Both the position numbers and the translations under genes were made by a program. This document shows positions 1-11,400 of a stretch of 64,000 bases of DNA, piece after piece; the first letter of the stretch is position 1, and each line of letters starts with the position of its first letter. Origin of the DNA: Liolophura sinensis (taxonomy: Eukaryota; Mollusca; Polyplacophora; Chitonida; Chitonidae); the NCBI RefSeq assembly GCF_032854445.1, contig NC_088306.1, positions 8,890,193 to 8,954,192 on the forward strand, in the 5' to 3' direction. A model generated the notes under the pieces. That model saw nothing but the letters and a program-made list of their open reading frames with translations, ran no database searches and was not told where the DNA came from.

Positions 1-420
1 AGCACACTTGTAGCAGATTTCTCAATGTGTCTCATCACCTCTAGCTCACTTGCAATAGGCTTCTCAGTATTCCTCTTCACATATAGCATGTTTCTCACTG
101 TAATCATCAGCACTAGAACACTTGTAGCAGGTTTCTCACTGTAATCATCAGCACTAGAACATTTGTAGCATGTTTCTCACTGTAATCACCCGCGCTAGAA
201 CACTTGTAGCAGGTTTCTCACTGTAATCATCAGCACTAGAACATTTGTAGCATGTTTCTCACTGTAATCACCCGCGCTAGAACACTTGTAGCAGGTTTCT
301 CACTGTAATCATCAGCACTAGAACATTTGTAGCAGGTTTCTCACTGTACCTCATCAGCACTAGCACACTTTCAGCAGGTTTCTTACTGTACCTCAGCACT
401 AGCGAACTTGCTGCAAGTTT
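1..420. repeat. 41-bp minisatellite with 82-bp higher-order structure
   Basis: Imperfect tandem units of about 41 bp, built around 'TTGTAGCAGGTTTCTCACTG' followed by a CACTAGAAC box. Between about 110 and 330 two variants alternate: one has CACTTGTAGCAGG with ATCATCAGCAC, the other CATTTGTAGCATG with ATCACCCGCGC. This gives an 82-bp dimeric repeat. The array begins outside the window and degenerates towards 420. Confidence 0.9.
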
Positions 421-533
421 CTGGCATTTCTGGCATTTCAAAGCGATCTGTTAATCAAATTATTTATCATATAGCTATTCACCCACGACATTCGATACAA
501 CACCGTCTCATAATGCATCGACGCATTGTGCGG

Positions 534-553
534 TGACGTCAGCACTATTTATA
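534..553 (+). promoter_or_regulatory. CRE plus TATA-like core promoter candidate
   Basis: A full palindromic CRE, TGACGTCA (534-541), lies 4 bp upstream of a TATA-like TATTTATA (546-553). About 160 bp downstream is a consensus splice donor, GG|GTAAGT (gt at 712-713). This is the arrangement of a promoter with a short non-coding first exon (about 580-711). It could serve the TNF gene starting at 2282, but no transcript evidence supports the join. Confidence 0.4.
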
Positions 554-579
554 GCCCATTCGGCGTTGTGTATTGATAT

Positions 580-711
580 GAAATGAAAACGTGTTGATCG
601 GGTTTGAAACTGTCTGTTATTTGTCAGACAGTGTCGAGTGAAAATGTAGATAAACATTTTCGAATTATCGAAAACTATCTTTGCTCGCGACTGGGATCAA
701 CGAGTAACTGG
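580..711 (+). other. Possible non-coding first exon
   Basis: The interval between the TATA-like box at 546-553 and a strong GTAAGT donor at 712. It has no long open frame. If real it would be a 5' UTR exon of the TNF gene at 2282-12942. A second TGACGTC/TATATAATA pair (933-950) and a TATTTAAG box (about 2032-2039) are alternative start regions nearer the ATG. Confidence 0.25.
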
Positions 712-719
712 GTAAGTTT

Positions 720-2281
720 GCTATTTCATTCTCGTTCAGTTCGCTAAATAAAGAGGTATATGATAAATAGATGCCATAATATCTTGATAGCGACGGTACA
801 GGTGTTATGTGAATTTGTATCAACGTCTCGTTGTCTAAAGTAGTTGATTGATCGTCAGATCATCGTGGATAATGAATTGTCGTGATACTCTCTACACGTC
901 AGTTGGGACAACAAATGGTCATTCTAGACCAGTGACGTCTATATAATAAATTGCAGTTAGCATCAATGCATTTTCGTCGACCTAATTCCAAACATTTACA
1001 TCTTACAGTTAAAATAAAACCCTGTGGCAAATTAAGGCCGTGTTTCACCCGTTACATGTTCTTCGCTGCTTAGGTTTTACTATCTATGCTCATAATCTTT
1101 TCACTGGTTTCCCAGTTGCCCCCCCAGGAAAAACAAATAAAAGGCTAGTGGGTGGCTAATAGACTACCCTTAAAGAAGACTGTAGATAAAAGGCTATAAA
1201 TATGCATAACTAGGAATCAGGAGTAAAGTTTAAATATTGATTTGTTTCAGTCATTCCGCAGAACAACTATCCGTTGATAATCGACAACTGATCGACAAAC
1301 ACAAAATAAACAACAACAAAGAAAAACGGTGCAATAACAAAGGCAAACCTAAACTTACATAAAAGTAAAGTTCGAAAAAGTGAGCTGTGAAATAATGGCC
1401 TGGCAGGTCGCCGATTTATATATCTCTACAGCTGAGTTTATCTGCAATCTGAGAACAGGGCGTGAGAATAAGTTTCAGCCCTCTTGAAGCCTCACCTGAG
1501 AACTTTCTCGCACAAAACAAAATTAATGATTTTTTTTTTGTACATGTCGCACTGTTTTATCAGACCGTGACGAATCCTATTGCTGTGGGAATATAATAAT
1601 CCGAGAGACACTATTCGTGTTTTTAATCAAGTAATGAAAATAATGCAAACTGTATATCACGTGGGCGTGAGTTAGTCTGCATAGGTTTATACTGTCTGAC
1701 ACTGAGGCAAAGCGGCGTTACAAACACCGTAAATACTTCTAGGGAGAACGACCGCTATAGTTTAAAGCTTCAATGTGTACCTGTTGAGATGTGCAGAAGA
1801 TAACACTATTGAAGCGAGCTATACTGGTGAACGTCAGTCGATCTTACACAAAACGACTCTCGCTTCACTTGCTGTTGTCACAAGACTGCGGACTAGACTG
1901 TTAACTGGGTACCAGTTTCAGTACACGCGCAATGACAGGCACGATCTGTATTTCATGGAACTACTAGTCAGGGTTCGCGGAAATGATTAATTATGCATTC
2001 CCTGTCTATGATTGACAGCTGAGGGCGTGGATATTTAAGATGATATATGGTTTATGACGTGTAGTCTTTAGACTACTTGCCTTTAAATCTGATTCGTACA
2101 AGACAGACGGTAAACCAGGTCAGGCGGTTGGGAAGTTTTATGTCAGAGGCGGAAATCTCAAAATCGGAAGGACTAAAAAGAGACTGTCTTGCGTGTAACT
2201 GGGCTGCCGGTGTAAATATAAGTGCAGGTGTTTGCACAGTCACACTGTGATACCTTCGGGGCAAGTTCACTTGTGCTAGCC
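720..2281. other. Upstream region of first TNF gene
   Basis: No convincing coding sequence; a 71-codon open frame at 1775-1990 has no recognisable domain. A TGACGTC half-CRE directly abuts TATATAATAAA at 933-950. A fragment of dispersed repeat family C lies near 1025-1100 (GGCCGTGTTTCACCCGTTAC). A TATTTAAG element at about 2032-2039 is well placed for a start about 220 bp before the ATG at 2282. Confidence 0.5.
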
Positions 2282-2476
2282 ATGACTTCCGATAACAACT
2301 GCGCCTTTTTACGTACGGTAACCGCATGTGCTGTTTTTCTGACTTGTTTGTCAGCAGTATTACTTTACAACGCGACTGTCGATGAGATGCAGAGATTGCA
2401 TGATGAAGTCCATGCCCTGCGCTCTGATGTTCTCGATTTACAAAAAAAACTAAATACCAGGAGTAAGAATACCGAG
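2282..2476 (+). CDS. TNF ligand 1, exon 1: tail, membrane anchor, coiled coil
   Basis: 65 codons from ATG 2282 (context GCCATGA). The frame is open further upstream, but only through a GTG at 2222, so 2282 is the first ATG. Hydrophobic residues 9-29 are followed by NAT (possible N-glycosylation at N30) and a charged helix with leucine spacing (MQRLHDEVHALRSDVLDLQ). The donor is GAG|GTAGGT. A second GT 4 nt downstream (GTAG|GTAAAG) is possible but would break the phase. Confidence 0.8.
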
Positions 2477-5400
2477 GTAGGTAAAGTCAGCCTTACCTAT
2501 CGTTTTAATTTATGTTATGCATTACAGTTGCATAGTCAATAAAAGAAAATTGACTCTGTATTGGAAACAAAAATGCAAGGCTAGAATTTAAACCCATTAT
2601 ATTGATGTTGCATTTAATCATTCTGTTGAAAACTGAAAAGAAAAACAATAAAATATTTTTTCGTCGGAAATAAACATAGGTATTGTGATATGTGATGACA
2701 CGTATACAAATATACATGCAAATGTAACGTTGTTATACATGTGTGTATGTATGCTTAGGGTTTAACGTCGCCCTTCAAATTTTTTCATTCATATGATGAT
2801 GAAGAGTCGTTAGGTGTGTTTACATAGACTGTGTCTTCTTTTGCAAGGCGAGTCCATGCCGCTAAAATGCTGAAGTAAAAATTATCAGATTTTATGCATT
2901 CTCTTTGCGCAGACCGCAAATTATGCAAATGAAATTTGTATTTTGGCATACATATAGCATATATTTCTTGGGGGTTCCTGTAAATTTTATTTGTTGTTTA
3001 AGCCTTAAGGTCTCATACTTTCGCCAAAACTTTCAACCAATATTATCTATTACAAGTAACGACTTCTGCCTGCACCTACTCATGGTGCCGGAGGGAGGGG
3101 GCTTAATTTGCTACATTAAAAACAGCAACTTAAAACAGCAGGGGCAACAAACGGAACCTATGTATTTTAGGTTATGCGGCTTCCTGTCAGTTTACCTCAG
3201 CTAGGGTTTCATACCTCCAGAAACAGTTCTGTGTGTTCATATAAACATTGTGTCATTCAGCACGGAGCATGCGCCCAACGCATTAAAATATGATAGATTG
3301 TAACACGGAACTGTATAGTTTGAAAAGATGATCCGCCATATAGTTAACAGCCTCCAAAACACAAAGAGCATTTTCAAAATCAAAACATCAAACGAACTGT
3401 GAAGATACATTTAACCAACTCATCAATATTGAAAAACTATATCGTTCATTTATTGATATCAGTACTTCGATACTGGATGGCTTGTATGCATATATATGTA
3501 CATGTTGAACTGACTGAGTATTGAGTAGATGTAATAGATATACAGTTGGTGTTCCTACAACCATAATGCCGCCAACTTTCGCAGAAGGGAAATATTCTTG
3601 AGTACCGCATGAAACATCAGTCAAATAAATAAATAAACATCATGTTGGTATAAAGGATACCAAACCAGTGTTTCCCACTGCATCCTTGTAGAATGCATAT
3701 TGGAAAAAAACATCTTCATTTTACTTTCTATCTGAGCGCTCTACATATACCCAACTTTTGATTATTTTGAAATACAAACTTCCTGTCTTCGGAAATATGC
3801 TTCAGAAAGCTAAATTCAGTCAATTTTCCTAAGTAATCTTGGCTCCGTAGGCAGCAATCTATCAACAAAGTTTACACCTCCTTTACAACACATGAAGAGT
3901 TAACTTCCATTTACAACAAGTAAGGAAACGAGCATACCATTAGCGCACAATACAGTGGAATAACAACGGCTATGTGCTGGATCTGCAAACCATACGCTTC
4001 GCTGGTTTAAATTCACACCATGATGTTCAATACTTAAGATGTTCAAATTGAATGATGGCTTAATAAAAGTTGAAGTGAAATCTAAAAGAGGTCCAATTGC
4101 GTAATATTAGAGGTAGTAAATCCCGACAGTGATGACAGTCTGACGGTTGAAAAAGCTGTAACCTAAATTTACCTTAGGGTTTTATTAAACGTCACTCACC
4201 AACGAACCTTCTCTTTTCACTGTAATAATTTCAGGGAAGCCATTACCTGGGGAGTGAAGGGAGTAATTCAAATGTAGACGATGACGGTGATGATGAAGAA
4301 GATGATGATGACAATGATGGCGATGAAAAGAACATTGCTAACAAGGACATAAATGCATATCATGTGAATTCTGATTTCAACCAGGAAGACAACCAAGTTC
4401 ATGATTTGTTATGGAGAATGCTGCATCACCGCTCTCGCCGTAGGGCAGGGCAACCCAAGGAAAACAGACAAAAGAAGCCGAAAAGAAAGTTCAGAGTAAG
4501 CATTTAATTTCTATAGTCTGAAATAAGTGCCTAAAACCCGAGTTTATGACGATTAAGCGTTTTTTTTTTTATTATTATTTAACATTTTTAAGTTGTAGCT
4601 GCCTTAATCTACGTATTCACTTCACATATATAACTTCACATCATACGACAAGATGTCATCTTACGTCTCTTAAGATCTTTACAAAAATTGATTAATTTGT
4701 TTACTCATGTCAAGTGTCTGTACAGGAATCGATTTCCAATTACGTATATTTTTTTTAAATACAAGTACAGCCATCCTATATTGTACTATAAAATACTATA
4801 TCGTAGAGAGTAAAATAGGTCAACAACAGTGTGAGAGCAAAAGGCAAATCAGTAAACTAAGGCCCTTTATCAGTTTACCTAAGTTAGGGTTTTATTCTCA
4901 CGAATCATATAAATGGTTAAATAGTAGTAACTCAGATCCCCCCCACCCCTCACCCCCCACCCCCACCCACCCCAAGTAAGTTTCGCCACAAAGTTGCGAT
5001 CTTCGTGATAAGATCACCCGGAAACACAGCATGGGGCCCTCCCCTGCTGATACTGAACAGTTACGCTTGGGGGGGGGGGGGGGGGAAACAGTTTCGAGTA
5101 GACTTCAGACGATGTGTATCATTTGCTAGACCGTAAAGCAGTAACCTAAATCCACAGTTTGTCTCTTTCTCAAAAGCCATTGGTATTTTGTTTCGCATAA
5201 CACAATTTTGTTATTCTACACCTGACAAGAAAATGAGCTGCAAAATCACGGATAAGACGGATAATGCATAATTACGCAACTGACGTTTAGCTTCCCAATA
5301 AGCTCTATGCTTATCGTCGAACTTGTGGCACATCATACTGATTTGGTATGATACAGTTTTAAACTTGTCGTTTTTAGGAACATTTTTATTACTTTCAACG

Positions 5401-8400
5401 AAATGTGCTCAGAAATATGGAATGAGAAAAGAGTGTTTAAGAGGGATATAACAAAATAACACAATTTAGAGCTGTCATAGTAATATTTTAAAGTAGTTAA
5501 TTTTCTATACGTAAAGATGATTTAGTCTAAATTCGTTTCGTCGTCATATGACTGAAAAACTGTTAAGTACGACGTTAATCCCCAAACGCTCACTCACTCA
5601 CTCTAAATTCGTTAAATTCATAATTGATAATGTTCGAGGACATAGTTAGACTGGCCCCAGAACAAAGCTAATGATATACTTAGAAATTGGATATGCACAC
5701 TAAGTTTGCATCTAGGTGGTGTTTAGCGATATAGCTATAAGTCTGGTCATATATTTGAATTTTGTAAAGTATGAATATAGATAAAATTTCAAGGAAATGG
5801 ATGCAGTCAGTTGGTTACAAATAATAGTTTGTAGATGAAACTTATTGTAATCTCTAAGTGTCCAGTAACGTACACATAGCAAGATACAAGTCTGTATATG
5901 TGTATAGTTGGTTTTCAAACCTTCATCATTGTATACTGTTTATGTTCAGAAATATAAAATAAAAGCACCATGAATTTTACAAAATTGTATCATTCGGTGC
6001 ACTACGAGTTAATACACGTAAAACATGGCGGCTCAAAAAAAGATCTGCATTGTACTCTTTACTGTTACCACTATTACGAATAAGAAAAACGAAACATTGG
6101 CGTCTTATTCCAGTTAACATTAAAGTGCAAAAATGTTTTAAAAACACAGAAGATCTAACTGTAAATCTTTCATGCGATCTAACGGTTACCTGTACGGTAT
6201 GGCCAGTGGTGTAGCAGTGTCTGTGGAATGAATTATTTGTTACTGTATAACAGTTTACATTATGCACTATATGTTTGTTCAACATGAACAAAAATTGAAT
6301 GGCTTTAAATCTCCAATCTAATATCCTTCGGTACACAGTTTAATATACAACTCAAACGAAATTGTTCCTGTATTTTTGTCTAATTCACGATGGATGTTAA
6401 GCTGACTATATGGACATATCCTTATGGTGACATATAAACTGCATGTCTTGATTATCGACAACATATACTAGCATGGAACGTGATTTGAATATCTGATTTT
6501 ATTCATTCGCCTAGAACATTCCTTAGGTCTTTCCGTTATCATTCATTACCACTGACTGCTTCTCTTTGCTTGATTCCGTCATAGTTTCGTACTTTATGCA
6601 CTTTCTTAGTTCTTTGGCGATTTTTTTGTTCAGTGTCGTAATGAGTTTTGGCCATGCGATTATTGAACCAGATCGTCCATTTTTTTGTTGACGCTAATTG
6701 ACGGTTGGTACACGAATGTGTGTTTCCACGCATAGATTGATCAAACTGTCTTACAGCGACAAATTAAAACATTAAAACTGTCGCTACTTGGCCTTTAACG
6801 TCTACTTTGTCAGCTCAAGTGTGAAGCTATGTTATAGGGTCGATGTTGCATTGTATCCACATCGGTGTGTTCACGGCGAAGTTGGCTAAGACCGGGTAGC
6901 GCTTACACAGCCAGAATATAATGACGCAGGAAGAAAATTTTAGCTTTGTCACATGCAAGGTTTCTTTAGTAGTCAACTTTACTGATCACAAATTACCTTG
7001 ATCACATGTTCTTATTGATTTTGCCCTGATGATAATAAAGTTGCAAAAGAGAAAAATATACTTCGTGTTAAATACTGTATGATTTACACTGTAAACTGCT
7101 GTGAATTTTTCAGATGATTCTGAAATCCACTTACTTTTGTGCAAACAATGAGTTTTGCGGATTAGAATTCGTCTATTAGATCAGAAACATTTTGCCCAAA
7201 ATGACAAAATGTTGCATATATTTCACCAGCGATACACAGATAGCTCAACATTACTTCAACTAATAAGCACGTCAGTGACGTTAGATCGGAAATTTTTTCT
7301 GAGACCCCTAAAAACTAATCGCTGAAAAAATAAATCTCTGAAGGTAATTTTTTAAAATTTTTCACAATTTTTCAAAAATGATTGGAAATTTATTTTGAGT
7401 TTCAGTATCTTTTTTGTGATTTTTTCAGTGGAAATATCAACTGCAGATACATCCCATAGGTGACTTGAACGAAATATTTTTTCAAATTGTACACTTTAGG
7501 ATGGGGATGGGTTTGTATGTCCATTTTGCTACGGTCACTATTGAAAGTGCTCAACATTCAGGATTGATTAGAAAGTGAAATTGTCATCAGTTATCTTCTT
7601 ATTCTGACAAAAATTCTTCATAATGAAGATTATGAAGAATAGTTTATTCCCTTGAAAGGCCAGAATTTACCGCTCCACGGTTTTTGCCAATATTCGTCCT
7701 TTCTTGCATTTTAAGTAATTAAAAGCCTCGAAAAAAACTGTCTTTAAAGCAGAAGGAAAAATATAAACTTACATTGCAAATGTGAAAGATAAAAGAATAA
7801 GTAATGAATACACCGTAACTCGTAGCGTAGGGAAGTAAGGGAAACTATAGAAAACGCTCTGCATATATCGCTCAAGTTATTATAGATGAAACAAAGGCTG
7901 CAGACAGCTGACTGACATATACACCTGTGCTTTTAACATAACATTTGCTATGATAACTAGAATGTAAACAATTTATGAAATGTAGACTAACGATTGAGTA
8001 ATTGAGTAATAGATATTGCACTGAAAAAAATCGACTATTCCCAGGTTGTATGCATCTGGTTTATACTGAAGAAAAAAAAGCTAATGTCCCGGGCTTTAAG
8101 TGTTGCATAAGAACCGATGCGCGCTTCTCCTACCCACCCTAAGCAGATGATAAATGAGATTTTTTTCAATACTTCGTGTGGACATCGCCACAGGTGTGCC
8201 CAGAATAGCTGTGTAGTGGATAGAGCAGTTTAAATTTGAAAAAAAATTCATTGTAACTAATGAATTTCTACTCGATACTTTACCACTTTTGTTTTCCCTG
8301 GCCTATTGTTTTATGCAAAACAAAAAATCTCAGAGTTTCGAATTTATTTAGCAAATTCTTTATTTTGATTTATTGATTTATTGATTTATTTGATTGGTGT

Positions 8401-11400
8401 TTTTTAGTTTGATTGATTTGTTTTGCTTTATATTTGAGGCACAAAATATTCATATTCGCTCATCATATCAAATTTTCTGTATTCACCAAGAATATACCAA
8501 ATTAGATTGTGCCTTTTAATAATAATCAGGCTATTACAGTAATATTTATGAAGTTAAAACGATTCTAAAGTGTGGGCAATTTATAATACGATCCGCAAAT
8601 CGTAGGAACTTTATTTTGAACGATAAATACGTACAGAGAAGAGGCTGATATTTTGTGAATATTTGGGCTATTCTAAAATTATAGCAAAAATTCGATTGAA
8701 TCTTTGCCGATCGGTGTTTTGCAGAATCTCCGGCATGGCCTCATTATGAATACGTAAATATTCCTAGTGAAAAAAAAAGAACAAACGAAGTGAAGAATCG
8801 TATCTGTGCTTACACCTATAAATAATACTGTATAATTTTATACCAGTTTCTCTTTTTGTCAGTGCATGTGACATAACAGTATTTGATGCTTTTCGCTATC
8901 GACATAACATGGATACCGAAAAATATCTTACATATTTGTTTTCAATTACTCGTAGAATGGGAGAGTAAAGCGGAATAATGATTCATGCGCGTGCTCTTTA
9001 TTTATGAACTTAATTATGACTTTTAGGCGTCACTGATCACTGACAACGCAATCATATTTGCAAGACAAACCTCACAAAAGAATGCTCGACACAACCCCCA
9101 AATGACTCAAAACAATAACGTAAAGTGAGCAATTTCGACGGATTAATGTAAAGGTAGACAGTCGACAGTTTTCAATGATTCCGGAAATAATGTGTCGAGT
9201 ATATCCAAATTTCAGTTTTGGTAGTCAACCGCTAAAGAAACAAAATCAAAGTTTAAATTCACAGAGACCAGTGTCATCAATAAAATTAGCCTCACCATCT
9301 CTTACTGTTAAATATAATTGTAACAGAAGACAGTTACCTGGAAGTAGAAGCAATGAGCCGTTTACAGTGACGCCGGATAGACACAGGTGTGTAATAACTG
9401 ATACATCAAATCCAGTACTAGTTCACAACACATCATTTAAATCATTGAAAAGATCCATATTTTTATGGTACAAGACATCATGTTATAAAGGTACCTTAGC
9501 CAAGGGCAAGGGGACAACTAACCAGCATATTCCAACGCATTTAATCGCCAGAACAGAAACGAAAATGTTACAGATGGCAAATGATCAAACATGGCTAGTG
9601 GAATTCAGCCTGTTGTAAAGTTACCTCAGTTAAGGTAATTTGTTCACGAGTGTCAAGACCGACATTCATATACCACTCGTAAACCACAAATAGGCTTTTT
9701 TAAACTACATAAAATGCCTCTGACATTTCAGAAGGATTGTACTAGAGGGAATAGGGAGCTTGAACTCTTAACTGTACACAAAGCCATAGATGCTCCTCAC
9801 CTATTTTTGTCGTGCTTCATTTAAACTGAATTCGCCATATATTGCTCCTTAAATCCTATCATAAAATGACATCATATATTTGGCAAAGATGTATCCTTAG
9901 CTTTAAAAGCAGCATCAGCAAAATTAATACCGATATCACGCAGTATATCAATGCAATATAATTAAGACGTACAAACAAACGTAAGGAGTGAAGAGAGCAA
10001 CTGACGAGCAGTGATGGCCTGCAGTGTCACAAATGGACTATAATTTCACATTCTAACAGAAAAATGCCCCTCGTCAATTTACCTGAGGGATTTATTGTAA
10101 CTGTTCATGCGACTACACAGAAAACACTGTAATTCTTCTAACTTTAGAACAGATACTGTTAGTGTTGAAAACAAAAAATTCTTTCTCAGTTTTTCTGAAA
10201 AGCAAAGATGTATATGTTTTGTACTTTAGGTTGAATATAGCCATCTGACAAAAGAGAAATTATGTATTCCTCTTATAATTACATCTGTATTCGCTAAAAA
10301 ATGCAGACCAGGTGTCCTAAATATTTCAGTCACACACCCACATAGCGCTTAGTGAACGGAACTCGGCAAAATAAATACAAAGGCTCGTACACTGAATACA
10401 ATCCAGAATGCGTCCCTTTTCCATTTAAACACATTGGCCCAAAGGTTTGGTACTATTTAAGCATTTACATAGAATAAAACCCTTACTGGAGTAAACCGAC
10501 TATGCAGAGGCCGGATGTCACCGGTCACATGTGACTTTTTGCCAGATAACATACTGTCCATGCTGTTGTCTTTTACACTATACCATGCGGCGTTGCCTTT
10601 CCACATTTACTTGCGTTATATGGTCATATTAAGTTAAGTCCTGTATGAAAGAAAGTCATTTTGTCAAAGAAGAAATTAATGGCAAGTTTCTTACCGATTA
10701 ACCTGCCAGCGTCTGCTGCATAGGGCGGGTAATCCTTACTGTGTGAAACAAACTAGTTTCAGGATATTCAACTGCTGCTAAATTTAAAATGACCAATCAG
10801 AACAGTACAGGAAATATGACAAGACAAAACTCACCAAGACTTAAAGTTATCCCTTTCTCATATACCCAGTGTAAACGCAAGGGAAATTCCCTCTGATTTT
10901 CGCAGAAATTGTTTGTCGTCCTTCTGCATATAGTAACATCAGACTGTATCACCTGCTAGAACCTTTATATTTGTGTAATTTCGACTACAAAGACACACTT
11001 GGAATGCTTATTTGATCACTGACTTCAGCATTTCTGGTGTAAATGATCAAGAGAAAAACTGTGTGATAACAGTAACTTGATGTTAATTACTATTAAAGTA
11101 ATTATGCTTTAGACTGTAATCTTCTTTTTCTGTTTTGAAACAACCCCCCAAATATTGCTAACTTTTGCCTTGTTCTTTTCTACCGTCAGACCCAAGCTGT
11201 CCTGTTGAAAACCGCAGCGGGTTACCAGAATCCAAGAGGTAAACAAGGCATGTGAACTTCCATATTCTGCTATCTACCAAGATGACACATTTCAAATAGT
11301 GCAAACGATTCTTTCTAAGGAATGGCAAAGAACGCTGCTTCAAGGGTCTCCATCGTCATATTTTAACTGCAGAACAATCTGCTTGGATTATTGTTAAATC

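Larger units (their letters stand above)
4496..11189. other. Intron 2 of TNF ligand 1 (6.7 kb)
   Basis: Mostly unique AT-rich sequence. Recognisable items: family C fragments at about 4860-4920, 10010-10130 and 10450-10600; a poly-C/poly-G stretch (4938-4975 and about 5069-5085); a second-family SINE tail at 5540-5605; a family E repeat at 6480-6740; and a 147-codon orphan open frame at 9175-9618. I see no further exon that keeps phase. Confidence 0.5.

Noticed and set aside
4707..4979. 90-codon + frame ending in a Pro-rich run
   Set aside because: Contains a family C fragment and a C-rich low-complexity tract; not an exon of the TNF gene in the required phase.
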